NCBI GenBank assembly: GCA_029550525.1 | Contig: JAKPHF010000001.1 | Location: forward strand, 1 to 64,000 | Length of the DNA stretch: 64,000 bases | Origin: Planctomycetota bacterium | GTDB lineage: Bacteria > Planctomycetota > Phycisphaerae > UBA1845 > PWPN01 | Direction: 5' to 3' | Shown here: positions 47,886 through 57,430 of the stretch, in pieces | Numbering within the stretch: the first letter of the stretch is position 1 | Layout of the letters: every line of letters starts with the position of its first letter | Translations under genes and position numbers: made by a program | The notes under the pieces: generated by a model | The model's input: the letters and a program-made list of their open reading frames with translations, nothing else | Databases searched by the model: none | Told to the model about the DNA's origin: nothing

Positions 47886-49379
47886 TCAGACGCCGGGCCG
47901 GGTCGTGGCTCCCAATACCGTTATCGTTTGGCGCAGCACGGCCTTACGATCATCGGCCATGATGATGTGGGCCTCGATGTCGTGATCGCCGGGCTCCTCC
48001 AGGAGGACCTGCGTCTCGAAGCTGTTGAGGGCCGGTATGGGCTGGCCGTTGCGCGTCCACAGGACGCTGGTACCGCTCTTGAGATGGTCCGGCAAGTCCA
48101 CGCTGAGACTCACCCGCATGGGAGCCTCGCCGATGGGCTCGCCGTGCACCCGAATGCTGGCAGGCAACGGCGGCAGCGCGATCTGCTCGCGTTTGGCGAA
48201 GACCAGCGGCGGCCGAGTCCGCTCGGGTGAGCGTGGTGCGGTCTTGCCCGGCCCGGACGGGACGGCGGCAGGACGCCGGGGCGTTTCGGTTCGCCGCGGA
48301 AGCACCCGATTCGTGGCCGGTTCGACCATCGACTCCTCGGCGGTGCCGTCGGCCGAAGCCGACGAGGCATCACGTGTAACCACCGGCGCCGGCTGAGGCG
48401 GCGACTGGCTGGGCGGGCTGAAGGCGGCATCCTGGCGGGCCACGGTCTGCGGCTCTTTCGCCGATTCGGGAGCGATCGCACGCGGCGTGCGCGGCGGCAG
48501 ACGCCATCCGCCGTTATCCGGAATCACGTCCATCATCACCAGCGGCCCCAGATCCGGCGGCGTCTTCGGCGTCACGCCGATGGTGTCGGCGAACAGCGCC
48601 GCGGCCACTTCGGGCTTACGCTCGTGTCCGAGTCCGCCCACCTTCTTGGCCGCCACGTCAAAGCGGTTTCGCCGATACCACCCCACGGCTTCCAGGCTCT
48701 CGTCCCGGCAGATCGGGAGATCGTTCTCGCCGAAGAAGATCCCAATCTTCATGTGCCGATACTTGGGAACCTGACTGGGATTCAAGAGCGATTCGCTGAA
48801 ATTCGAACCACGCACGGCCAGGCAGGTGAATCGCTCCGGATGGCGGTTGACCATGTAATGGGCCATGTACCCGCCTGACGAAAAGCTGGTGGCCAGCACG
48901 CGCGACGGATCCGCGTTGGTGCGCCGCGTCACCTCGTCCATAATCGCCAGAACCGCCTGTTCGTCGTGTCGAACGTACCACTTGTCCGGATCCCGCAGCG
49001 GCAACTGCATCACCAATGTGTCGCAGGTCCGCAGTTCGGGGGCGATCACGATGAAGCCGTAGCGGTCGGCCTCTTCCTGCCACTCGCGAATCTGAGGATT
49101 GGCATCGTCGTAGGGTCGCAGGCCGTGGAAGGTCACCACCATGGGCCAGCGCCCCCCCGAAGGATGCAGGCCCTTGTTCGCCACGTAATCCTCTGGGAGG
49201 TACAGCCAGTACGCACTGCGGGTTTCCGGCTCGGTGAGCCGCGCGCAGTAGCCCTTCCCGGGCTTTTGCGGAACCGCACAACCGGAACACAGTCCGAGCG
49301 CGACCGACAGCAGCCCCGCGACCGCCGGAAGCGAACCGTGTTTGCCTGCTCTGAACCTCATGCCAGACCTGCAACTCAT
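47886..49379 (-). CDS. Secreted alpha/beta-hydrolase (esterase/PHB-depolymerase-like) lipoprotein
   Basis: About 497 residues. A lipoprotein signal (GLLSVALGLCSGC) is followed by an alpha/beta-hydrolase domain of about 250 residues. PMVVTFHGLRPYDD holds the oxyanion region, LATSFSSGGYMAHYMVNRHP the nucleophile elbow (SFSSGG, a variant of GxSxG), IFFGENDLPICRDES the acid, and GLGHERKPEVA the His. A 100-residue Pro/Ala-rich linker leads to a C-terminal beta domain (SASIRVHGEPIGEAPMRVSL-like, SGTSVLWTRNGQPIPALNSF). The ATG at 49379 has AGAGG nine bases upstream; an ATG six codons later (49361) is possible. Related to LpqC/feruloyl-esterase-type enzymes. Confidence 0.78.
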   Translation of the reverse strand: MSCRSGMRFRAGKHGSLPAVAGLLSVALGLCSGCAVPQKPGKGYCARLTEPETRSAYWLYLPEDYVANKGLHPSGGRWPMVVTFHGLRPYDDANPQIREWQEEADRYGFIVIAPELRTCDTLVMQLPLRDPDKWYVRHDEQAVLAIMDEVTRRTNADPSRVLATSFSSGGYMAHYMVNRHPERFTCLAVRGSNFSESLLNPSQVPKYRHMKIGIFFGENDLPICRDESLEAVGWYRRNRFDVAAKKVGGLGHERKPEVAAALFADTIGVTPKTPPDLGPLVMMDVIPDNGGWRLPPRTPRAIAPESAKEPQTVARQDAAFSPPSQSPPQPAPVVTRDASSASADGTAEESMVEPATNRVLPRRTETPRRPAAVPSGPGKTAPRSPERTRPPLVFAKREQIALPPLPASIRVHGEPIGEAPMRVSLSVDLPDHLKSGTSVLWTRNGQPIPALNSFETQVLLEEPGDHDIEAHIIMADDRKAVLRQTITVLGATTRPGV

Positions 49380-49710
49380 CGAGGGAGACCTCTTTACCCT
49401 GACCTCAGCATCGTCAAGCGGGTCGCGGGGGGCCGGGCGCGTCTCGCGCGGAGATACCCGTCCGAGTGTATGAGCGCTGATCCCTCCGCACAAGCAGACC
49501 CGCCCTGACCCGGGGCGGTTGGCGGTGGCCTGTCCGCGGGGCAGTCTGGCGGTGTTCGCCGACCCCGAAAGTATGGCCACGGCCGGCGGTCAGACCGCAT
49601 CCCCGTCGGCGCAACCGCGACGTCCGATATTCCATTTATCGAGCGCTGCTCGCTCGAGGGATGAGCGAATCACGCGGCTTGGAAGGTCCCGCCAGTGTCG
49701 AGGCCGTACC
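49380..49710. other. Intergenic gap
   Basis: 331 bases between same-strand genes. No gene, terminator or promoter that I can support. Confidence 0.3.
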
Positions 49711-51012
49711 TTACAGCTCGAAGGCGAGGCGGTCGCGGTAGGTGCGGGAGAATAGCCCGAGCACGCGGCCCAGGCAGTAGCCGAAGTAGAGCATCATGCC
49801 GATCAGGACCGACCAGGCTCCCAAGCCCATCAGCGAGCTGAGCATGACCTTGCCCAAACCGGCGGAGGAATCCTTCGCCGCAGCATTGAGAATCATGGGG
49901 CCGGCCCAGCTCATGACCGCGAACATCACGCCGACGTAGAAGCCCAGGTATAGGAGCACGATCAGGAACAGGAAGGTGTAGTGGCCGATCGTGCGGCCGA
50001 TGGACAGGCCGAACTTCACCGGATTCAGCCCGTCCACGGTGTGCGTGCTGGCCAGCCCGATCAGATTCATGGGCACGGCGAATGTCAGCAACGCCAGGAC
50101 CGCCAGACTGACCGGGTCCGACATCAGCGTGGCGATGTCTTGAGCGGACATCGGCACCGAACCGATCCGCACCAGCCCCAACAGAGCGATGATCACGAGA
50201 TAAAACGCAATCAGGGCGGCGTACCCGCCGACAGCTCCGCCCAGCTTGGCGGGGGCCCACGTCAGCGGAGGCGGCTGCTCGGCCCCCGAGGTGGTGGTCC
50301 GGATGGTGTCAACCATCACGTAGTAGGCGACCGCTCCGAAATAGAGCGCCTCCAGCCCGAACATGACGGTGAGGAACATGCCCACCCAGCCGAAGTCCGT
50401 CTGCTCCTTGCTGGCGGTGTTGGCGCCGGAAGCACCGGTGAAGCCCAGGATGGGGAACAGCGGTACGGCAATGGCGGCCAGCGCAATAATCATGCCCAGG
50501 CTGATCGTGCCCAGAGCCGGGAGCGGATACAGCGCTGCTCCGCTGAAACCGGAATAAAACTTCAAGCCGGTGTTGATCCGCTCACTCAAAGTCGTGTAAC
50601 GGACCTCGTTCTGCACGATTTCGCGGCCGGGGACAGCGGCTCCGCAGAACCGGCAGATGATGTCGCTGTACAGCTCGGGGCTGCGAACCTTCTCGCCGCA
50701 GCTCGGGCAGACTCGGATAGTAGGATCCGCGGGAGCCGGTTCGCCGTTACCCGCCGCGGTGGACTTCGCGGCTGCGGCCAGGGCCTGGGCTTCCTTCAGC
50801 GTCAGCGGTTTGCCGCGCTCGCGGACAATGGTCTCGCCAACCTGCTCCACGCTGGCCAGTGAGCTGATGTCGAATCCCAGATCTTTGGACGCCGCATCGT
50901 CAGCCTTGGGCAGGCTCACCGGTCCTTTGCAGGCGGGGCACTTGACCTTGCGGCCCCCCCATTCGCTGGGAGCGCTAAAGACTTTCTGGCAGTTCGGACA
51001 ACTGACTTTCAT
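49711..51012 (-). CDS. Zinc-ribbon multi-pass membrane protein
   Basis: 433 residues. The N-terminal zinc ribbon (CPNCQKVFSAPSEWGGRKVK, CPAC) is of the MJ0042 type common in Planctomycetota. A second ribbon follows at about 100-125 (VCPSCGEKVRSPELYSDIIC, RFCG). Five or six membrane segments follow (GTISLGMIIALAAIAVPLFP, LIAFYLVIIALLGLV, YTFLFLIVLLYLGFYVGVMF). It resembles planctomycetal YIP1/DUF4013-like proteins in layout. Function unknown; no partner gene is obvious. Confidence 0.75.
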   Translation of the reverse strand: MKVSCPNCQKVFSAPSEWGGRKVKCPACKGPVSLPKADDAASKDLGFDISSLASVEQVGETIVRERGKPLTLKEAQALAAAAKSTAAGNGEPAPADPTIRVCPSCGEKVRSPELYSDIICRFCGAAVPGREIVQNEVRYTTLSERINTGLKFYSGFSGAALYPLPALGTISLGMIIALAAIAVPLFPILGFTGASGANTASKEQTDFGWVGMFLTVMFGLEALYFGAVAYYVMVDTIRTTTSGAEQPPPLTWAPAKLGGAVGGYAALIAFYLVIIALLGLVRIGSVPMSAQDIATLMSDPVSLAVLALLTFAVPMNLIGLASTHTVDGLNPVKFGLSIGRTIGHYTFLFLIVLLYLGFYVGVMFAVMSWAGPMILNAAAKDSSAGLGKVMLSSLMGLGAWSVLIGMMLYFGYCLGRVLGLFSRTYRDRLAFEL

Positions 51013-51205
51013 GTTTGCTCACATTCCAAGTCGCGGGCGATCAATGAATTATCTCGGCCAATCCCGGCCGGTCAAGGACCGAAGCGCGACTCGCCCGGAT
51101 GGCGTTCCTGTGGCGGCAAGCCCCGGACGGCGAGACGACGACTTTCGCCTGTATACGACGGCCTGTATGACGAGAAGTGAGATGGATGGAGCCCGATCTC
51201 GGCCC

Positions 51206-52876
51206 TCAATCCGCCACAAAATGGGCGTGATCCTCGCCGAGAGACGCCCGAATCTTGTTCAGTGCGCGACGCTCGATCTGCCGAACGCGCTCCTTGGTGA
51301 CTCCGAACATCTGGCCGATCTGGTCGAGCGTCATGCCCTGCCCGTTCTGGCCGATGCCGTAGTGTCGAACGACCACATCCCGCTCCCGCTCGGTCAGCAG
51401 GGCCAAGCCCTTGGCGACCAGGTGACGAGCGGCTTCGACCACCGACTCCCGCGCCTCAACCGACCGGTCCGGCGCCGACGCCAGCATCTCGTCCACGCCG
51501 GTCACCAGCCGCGCCGACTGGTACATCTGCTCGGGGATCGTCCGGGCGTAGTTGCGCATCACGGCCCAGGAAGCATACGTACTGAACTTGTAGCCCCGGG
51601 CATAATCGAACTTCTCGACCGCCCGCATCAGCGCCAGGTTCCCGTCGCTGACGATCTCAAAGAACTGCGGCGAACGCCCCACGTGACGCCGGGCGATGCT
51701 GACCACCAGGCGAAGGTTGGCTCGCAAAATGTCGTTCTTGACCTGCTCCGCCCGCGACAGCAAGCTCTCGATGCGATCGAGTTGCTCGTCCGACGCTTCG
51801 AGCACGTCGAGCTGCTGACACAGACGGTGCGCTTTGTACTTCAGATAGTTGTACCGGCGGAAGATTTCGCGTTCCTGCTCGGGCTCGAGCAACGGATGTC
51901 GATACAACTCTTGCAGATACGGCGGCAAATCGCGCGGCGGCGTCACTTGCCGCGGCGCGGGGGACTTGTCCGGCCGCTCGGTGGCGCCCAGAATGACGGT
52001 GTCCGCACCAGGAGCGTCGAACTCGGGATTGTAGATGTATTCAATCGGTGTGGACTTCAGCGTGCGAGCTCGATACTCCCGCACGTCGCGACGAATCGAC
52101 TCCACGCTGCGTCCCAGGCGACGAGCCACCGATTCCGGCGATTCGCCGCCCGCGATCGCCTCGAAAACGTCGCGCAGTTCAGGGCGGATCGCCGGCTGAT
52201 CGTCCTTGCCGAACATGGCTTCGTCGGGATGCGCCTGATCCCAGCGGCGAAGCGTGTAGCGAACAGTCTCCACCGCGCGGTTCATCTCGGCCGCGATGAG
52301 CTGCGACAATTCGTGCAGCCGCATCCGCTTCTCGGCGAGGATCTCCTTGGCGCGCTGGACGATCCGAGCTTTCTCGGCAGTGGTCAGTTGTTTGAACGCC
52401 GCCCCGCGACGGACCATGTCGTGGTTGCGGGCGACAAACCGACGAACGCTCCGCTCGAGGAACGCCGTCCGCACCGTGCCGTCAGGATAGCGGAGCTTGC
52501 GTCCGGGCAGTCCCCGGCGTCGCCATCGACAGATGGTCTTGGTCGAAACGCCCAATCGCTGCGCCAGTTCCTCGGTGGTCCAGCAGGTGGTCCGCATCGC
52601 CCCGGCGGGCAGCACGGTCGCCGAACTCAGATCTTCGATCAACTGGACGAGGTCTTCGATGAGGCTCGCGCCGGGCATGGACTTGTACGGCGCATTGCTC
52701 TTCGGGCGATAGCCGGTCAGGTGATGGCAGACGAAGTCGTACGGATATTCCTTCTCGGGCTCCAACAGATCGATGAGGTATTCGGCGGCTTCAAATTGCT
52801 TGAGACGCAGACGTACTGGCGAAAGCTGCATCTGGTGGGCCAGTTCCGCCATCTGCTTGTGATGATACTGGGCCAT
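51206..52876 (-). CDS. Sigma-70 family sigma factor with fused N-terminal HTH domains
   Basis: 556 residues. The C-terminal half is a sigma factor: region 1.2 at about 316-345, region 2 (ILRANLRLVVSIARRHVGRS, GNLALMRAVEKFDYARGYKF, STYASWAVMRNYART) at 383-446, region 4 (LTERERDVVVRHYGIG, MTLDQIGQMFGVTKERVRQI, ERRALNKIR) at 494-544. The N-terminal half holds an excisionase/MerR-like HTH (WTTEELAQRLGVSTKTICRW, about 99-150) and probably two more HTHs (about 166-212 and 234-273: ESPESVARRLGRSVESIRRD). GGAG precedes the ATG at 52876. The promoter candidate at 53065-53093 matches primary-sigma consensus. It could be an alternative sigma that brings its own DNA-binding domain. Confidence 0.88.
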   Translation of the reverse strand: MAQYHHKQMAELAHQMQLSPVRLRLKQFEAAEYLIDLLEPEKEYPYDFVCHHLTGYRPKSNAPYKSMPGASLIEDLVQLIEDLSSATVLPAGAMRTTCWTTEELAQRLGVSTKTICRWRRRGLPGRKLRYPDGTVRTAFLERSVRRFVARNHDMVRRGAAFKQLTTAEKARIVQRAKEILAEKRMRLHELSQLIAAEMNRAVETVRYTLRRWDQAHPDEAMFGKDDQPAIRPELRDVFEAIAGGESPESVARRLGRSVESIRRDVREYRARTLKSTPIEYIYNPEFDAPGADTVILGATERPDKSPAPRQVTPPRDLPPYLQELYRHPLLEPEQEREIFRRYNYLKYKAHRLCQQLDVLEASDEQLDRIESLLSRAEQVKNDILRANLRLVVSIARRHVGRSPQFFEIVSDGNLALMRAVEKFDYARGYKFSTYASWAVMRNYARTIPEQMYQSARLVTGVDEMLASAPDRSVEARESVVEAARHLVAKGLALLTERERDVVVRHYGIGQNGQGMTLDQIGQMFGVTKERVRQIERRALNKIRASLGEDHAHFVAD

Positions 52877-52971
52877 CGGGAGGCTCCGCGGGACTCTGCG
52901 CGTCCCTGTCTGCCGGCGGGCGGGGGTCCAAGTCTGCCCAGCACGACGACGCCACCACAATCATCAGACCC

Positions 52972-53037
52972 TTACAGCCGAGCTGTCGCCGGCTGCAGTC
53001 GTTCATCACCGCGGGGAAGACTACAACCAAGCATCAT
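52972..53037 (-). CDS. Possible leader peptide of the HTH-sigma gene
   Basis: A 21-codon frame (MMLGCSLPRGDERLQPATAR, then L) lies between the predicted promoter and the sigma gene. AGGAGGGG lies upstream but about 10-12 bases from the double ATG, longer than ideal. Could be chance. Confidence 0.25.
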   Translation of the reverse strand: MMLGCSLPRGDERLQPATARL

Positions 53038-53064
53038 TGCGGTGATGCCCCTCCTGCACAATTA

Positions 53065-53093
53065 ATTATCATCCCCAGTCCCTTAAAGGTCAA
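53065..53093 (-). promoter_or_regulatory. Strong predicted promoter of the HTH-sigma gene
   Basis: Minus strand TTGACC (53088-53093), 17-base spacer, GATAAT (53065-53070), giving a leader of about 180 bases. Confidence 0.65.
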
Positions 53094-53434
53094 CCGCCAC
53101 TCAATTTACAAATAAATACGGCACGGTGCCGAGACCGCGTGGCCCCGCCCATGTCCTCACAGGATACCATCACCCCTAACCTTCTTATCGGCAACGATTT
53201 AAACCGAGTTAGCAGATTGGGCCCAGCGATTCCATTCCGATAAACCAACGACTCATACTGGTGGGATGACCCGATCGCGACAAGAATCTTTGTCCGGTCA
53301 GACCTCCCCCCACGCGGTGCGCAGCCGCCCCTTCCGGCAGCCGGCTCCGTTCGAAGTGGGCCAGATTGAATCGATTGAATCGCAAGAAACGGGCTCAACC
53401 GTCGCCACGTTGCCGCGTCGCCGTGTCGTTCTCT
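53094..53434. other. Gap between the sigma promoter and the beta-helix gene, ending in a gccgcgtc repeat
   Basis: No gene seen. At 53401-53433 gtcgccacgttgccgcgtcg, ccgtgtcgtt belongs to the gccgcgtc word family of 34073-34163 and ends at the stop of the beta-helix gene. Confidence 0.45.
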
Positions 53435-55612
53435 TCACAATCCCGGATCGCTCGGCGGGGGCACGCCCGGAACATTGCAGTTGCCCTCATGATCCTTTTC
53501 ATCCCGGGACGGCGGATAATCGGCACAAGCGTTGTCGTTGAAATCCACGAGCGTTTGCACATCGTCCGGGTTCAGGCCGGTGTTGTTGGCCACGGGATCC
53601 ACGATCAAGCCGGGCGATCCCATGTGGTCGTCATTGAGCTGAACGCCGTTCAGTGTATTGTCTTCCAGACGAAGCAGTGCGCCCGAGCCGACGGTGACGT
53701 AGCCGCCGATCTGGTTCAACCTCGCCAGGGCGTAGCCGTTGGGCGATGCGACCAGCAGCCCGTTCGGCATGACGTTGTTCTGCACGAGCCCACGAGTTCC
53801 GGCCAACCAGACGTCCGGGCCGATTCCTCCATTGGACGAAAAAGTGTTGTCTTCGATCGTGGCGGTGTCGGTACATTCGAGTAAAGCCAGCCGGGCCTGG
53901 ATGTTGTTGCCGCTGATGCGGATCGGCCCCTTGATGTACGCCAGCGAGAACGCCTGCATGGTCGTGGCGATCCGGCAATTCTCGACCGTCACCGGGCCGT
54001 CCACGTCCAGGATGCCTAGAGCCATGGTCGGCTCGGTCCACTCCACGTTGCGAAGCGTGACCGAGTCGCCGCCCGCCGCCTGAGCCTCGCGAATCGACTT
54101 GCCATTGGGCTGCGGCCGGCCGGTCTTGCCGATGCCCAACGCGCCGCCCTGAAAAATGGCGTCCGTCAGCTCGATGGTCAGTGTCGTGGTCGGCTGCGTC
54201 CACACGTTGAACCGGTCCTTGTAGGTCCCCGCCCGGGAAGTGACCTTGATCCCCGCATTGAAACCCGTGGTCTCAAACACCACACCGGCGTCCCACCGCA
54301 CCTTGGCTTCTTCAAGTTCGTAGATGTTGCCATCCACCTTGATGCTCGCTGAGCCACGAATGACCGTGTCGCCCGCCAGCGTGAACTTAGTTTGACACTT
54401 CACGTCCACCTTGAAGTTACTCTGAGCATCCACATTGCTGAAATCCACGGTCACCTTCGCGTTCTCCGTGCCTGCTTCCAGGGCGGTGAACGAAAAATCG
54501 CCTTTGATTTTGCTGTCCAGCTCGGAATAGTGCAGCGCGGGCGAGGCGACGGCGGCGGTCGCCAGGACGGCCAGTCTGCCCCACGCCGTGCCCAAAGCCT
54601 TGATCTCGAGATTCGAGACGCCGAACTTGATCTCGCCGTCCTCGATCTTGTTGGAGGACAACGTGAGCGTCGCGGAGGCCTGGCCCAGCAGTGAGAGCTT
54701 CGCGCTGGCCGTCACGTTGTTGCTGAGCGTCACTTTGGGCGTGTCGCTGTTCTGAAGGTCGAGACGCAGTGCATTCAGCGATGTGTGATCAGACACGGTC
54801 AAACCGGCGCTGGCCTTGAGCTTCGTGTTGATGTCGAGCACGTTGAACAGGTTGCCCTTGTAGGTCAATTCGCCCGCGATCGAGCCGCTGCCGCTCAGCG
54901 TGCAGGACGGGCCGTCGTTGTTGCTCACCGTGCACTTGCTGGACGCCCCGAGCTCCGTCCCCAGGTTCAGCTTGAGTCCCTTGCCGAGTTGGTTCGACAG
55001 GATGCTCCAGTTGGCCGAGCCCTCATCGCGCTGCCGTCGCGCAGATTTGGCCGTCGTGGTCAGCGCGCCGATGTTGATCGCGAGATCGTCAATGATGACG
55101 TTATTCTCGAGGAGCAGGTGGCCGTCCGACGTGTTCATCTGGATGCCGGCCAGGTTGGTGACCGTCAGCCCGGCCAAGCCCAGCCCGCCCGAGGCGTTCA
55201 CGACCAAGGGCATCGTGCCCGGCCCCACGATCGTCGGCTTCGCGCCCGAATCGGACCGGATAGTCACGGGGCACTCAAACGCCAGCGTCTCGACCAGCAA
55301 AGCCCGATCCGTCCGGATCACTACTTCGCCGACCTCACCGTCGGGTAGGTGATCGCACAAGTACACCAGCGCTTCGGGCAGTTCGCGGAACTCGACGGCA
55401 GTCGCCGGTTCATCGACGACGTAGACCGTCATCGCCACCACGGGATGCCAGCCATCGCCGTCGGAGCCGCTATTGTTCGAACCGTCAGGGTCCGATCCGT
55501 CGGTGTGGTGCGTGTCGCCGCTGTCCGGATCCTCCGTCGCGCACTGCCCCGCCGCCAGCAGGCCCAGCATCGTCGCCCAGGCCAGCGCCCACGCCCACTT
55601 GGATGTTCTCAC
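53435..55612 (-). CDS. Secreted right-handed beta-helix protein
   Basis: 725 residues. A signal peptide (WALAWATMLGLLAAG, then QC) leads to a Asp/Ser/Gly-rich linker (DPDSGDTHHTDGSDPDGSNN). Then come about 600 residues of regularly spaced N-x-(I/L) strand-turn units (LLLENNVIIDDLAINIG, VTLSNNVTASAKLSLLG, ATLTLSSNKIEDGEIKF, VTVENCRIATT, ATIEDNTFSSNGG, LVQNNVMPNG, LRLEDNTLNGV) as in parallel beta-helix proteins. No pectate-lyase catalytic motif was recognised, so adhesion or structural roles are as likely as lyase activity. GTG start with AAGAGG six bases upstream. Confidence 0.78.
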   Translation of the reverse strand: MRTSKWAWALAWATMLGLLAAGQCATEDPDSGDTHHTDGSDPDGSNNSGSDGDGWHPVVAMTVYVVDEPATAVEFRELPEALVYLCDHLPDGEVGEVVIRTDRALLVETLAFECPVTIRSDSGAKPTIVGPGTMPLVVNASGGLGLAGLTVTNLAGIQMNTSDGHLLLENNVIIDDLAINIGALTTTAKSARRQRDEGSANWSILSNQLGKGLKLNLGTELGASSKCTVSNNDGPSCTLSGSGSIAGELTYKGNLFNVLDINTKLKASAGLTVSDHTSLNALRLDLQNSDTPKVTLSNNVTASAKLSLLGQASATLTLSSNKIEDGEIKFGVSNLEIKALGTAWGRLAVLATAAVASPALHYSELDSKIKGDFSFTALEAGTENAKVTVDFSNVDAQSNFKVDVKCQTKFTLAGDTVIRGSASIKVDGNIYELEEAKVRWDAGVVFETTGFNAGIKVTSRAGTYKDRFNVWTQPTTTLTIELTDAIFQGGALGIGKTGRPQPNGKSIREAQAAGGDSVTLRNVEWTEPTMALGILDVDGPVTVENCRIATTMQAFSLAYIKGPIRISGNNIQARLALLECTDTATIEDNTFSSNGGIGPDVWLAGTRGLVQNNVMPNGLLVASPNGYALARLNQIGGYVTVGSGALLRLEDNTLNGVQLNDDHMGSPGLIVDPVANNTGLNPDDVQTLVDFNDNACADYPPSRDEKDHEGNCNVPGVPPPSDPGL

Positions 55613-55885
55613 GTGATACCTCTTTCTCGAAGATACGGCTGGGGCGCAACGGAATCGCTGCCGCGGACATATGACCTGTAAGTGCGGCGCGGCGCCTTGC
55701 CGACAGGGCGCGGATTATACCGAGTGTTCCCGGGTTTGCACGAGTAACCGTCAGCCGGAACCCTGACCGTCGGTCCGGGCCTGCATTGATAGGAATGCTC
55801 AGAACCCCTCACGGCCGCCAGAATAAGCTGGCACGCCCGACCATTCTGCACTATATCTTGCGCACCGACACACGGAGACAGATCT

Positions 55886-57298
55886 ATGCGCAAGGACATC
55901 GCGTTCCTGGCCATCGGCATGGCGATTTCGTTCCTGAGGGCACCCACGCACGGGCAATCAGCAACGCCACCGACGCAAGCCGGAGCCAAGCGGCCTAACG
56001 TCATCGTCATCGTTGCCGACGACATGGGCTATGCCGATCTGGGCTGCCAGGGAGCCAAGGACGTGCGCACGCCGCATATCGACTCGTTAGCCGCCAATGG
56101 CGTGCGCTTCACCGACGGCTATGTGTCGTGCCCGGTCTGCAGCCCCACGCGGGCCGGCCTGATCACCGGCCGATACCAGCAGCGGTTCGGTCATGAGTTG
56201 AACCCACCGCCACCCGGGCAAGCGAGCACGGAAGGGCTGCCGCTGACGGAGAAGACCATGGCCGATTATTTCAAACAAGCCGGCTACGTTACCGGCGCGG
56301 TCGGCAAATGGCACTTGGGCTACCAGCCCGCCATGCGGCCCACGCGGCGCGGTTTCGACGAGTTCTTCGGTTTTCCGGGCGGGTCCCACTCATACGTCGA
56401 TGCCAGAGCCGACGCCAACAACCCCATCCTCCGCGGCACCGAACCGGTGAACGAGAAGGAATACCTCACCGACGCCTTCAGTCGCGAAGCTGTCGCGTTC
56501 GTGAATCGGCATGCGGACAAGCCGTTCTTCCTCTACCTGGCGTACAATGCCATCCACGGTCCCATGCAATCGCCGGAATCGTACAAGGAACCTTACGCCG
56601 CGATCGCCGATCCCAAACGACAGACCATGGCGGGCATGCTCGCGGCCATGGACACCGGCGTGGGGCAGCTACTCGATGCCCTGCGCCAAAGGAACATCGA
56701 GGACAACACGCTCATCTTCTTCATCAGCGACAACGGCGGCCCCACCGCGGTGAACGCCTCGCGCAACCACCCGTTCAGCGGCTTCAAAGGCCAAGTGCTC
56801 GAGGGCGGTATTCGCGTGCCCTTCATCGTGCAGTTCAAGGGACGCATCCCGGGCGGCAAGGTCTATCGCCAACCGGTTATCGCGTTGGACATTCTGCCCA
56901 CCGCGCTCGCCGCTGCCGGAATCAGCGTGCCCGCCGATCGGCCGCTGGACGGCGTCAACCTCCTGCCGTACCTCACCGGCGAGAAGAATACCGCCCCTCA
57001 CGAGACGCTCTACTGGCGCTTCGGCCCCCAGGCTGCCATTCGGCGGGGCAACTACAAGTGGGTCAGACGCGACGGCGAGGAGAAGCTCTTTGACCTGGCC
57101 GTTGACCCGGCCGAGCAGCACGATCTGAGCGCGGACAAGCCACAACTGGTCAAAGAGTTACGCGCTGCCTGGCAGGAATGGAGCGCCGGCTTGGCCGAAC
57201 CGCTCTGGCAAGGCCGACGAGCTCGCCGAGCCCCTGGCGAACCGCGCCCGGCGGTACCCAATCGACCTGCGGGCCAACGCCGAGGCCAGCGCACCTGA
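55886..57298 (+). CDS. Secreted type I sulfatase (arylsulfatase family)
   Basis: 470 residues. A signal peptide is followed by the sulfatase fold: PNVIVIVADDMGYADLGCQG (metal Asp pair), VCSPTRAGLITGR with Cys85 in C-S-P-T-R, the formylglycine site, AVGKWHLGY, FFISDNGGP and FSGFKGQVLEGGIRVPFIVQ. It removes sulfate esters from polysaccharides after Cys is converted to formylglycine by a sulfatase-modifying enzyme not encoded here. The last 30 residues (QGRRARRAPGEPRPAVPN and on) are unusually basic. Another frame from 57207 to 57368 reads plausibly (DELAEPLANRARRYPIDLRA), so the end may be frameshifted. GGAG precedes the ATG. Confidence 0.92.
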   Translation: MRKDIAFLAIGMAISFLRAPTHGQSATPPTQAGAKRPNVIVIVADDMGYADLGCQGAKDVRTPHIDSLAANGVRFTDGYVSCPVCSPTRAGLITGRYQQRFGHELNPPPPGQASTEGLPLTEKTMADYFKQAGYVTGAVGKWHLGYQPAMRPTRRGFDEFFGFPGGSHSYVDARADANNPILRGTEPVNEKEYLTDAFSREAVAFVNRHADKPFFLYLAYNAIHGPMQSPESYKEPYAAIADPKRQTMAGMLAAMDTGVGQLLDALRQRNIEDNTLIFFISDNGGPTAVNASRNHPFSGFKGQVLEGGIRVPFIVQFKGRIPGGKVYRQPVIALDILPTALAAAGISVPADRPLDGVNLLPYLTGEKNTAPHETLYWRFGPQAAIRRGNYKWVRRDGEEKLFDLAVDPAEQHDLSADKPQLVKELRAAWQEWSAGLAEPLWQGRRARRAPGEPRPAVPNRPAGQRRGQRT

Positions 57299-57430
57299 CG
57301 GCGTTCTACTCGAATCTGCGCGCGATCTGATCCCGCCTGAGGTTGAGCCTCCATCAGCCGGGGAGTAGCATCATCACCGTCGAAACATCAATGCCTGCAC
57401 TCGAGGGTGCGGTGAATCAGGGCGGAACTT

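Noticed and set aside
50657-53065. 802-codon open frame on the plus strand
   Set aside because: Antisense to the HTH-sigma and zinc-ribbon genes, whose domains are clear; no family motifs in this frame.
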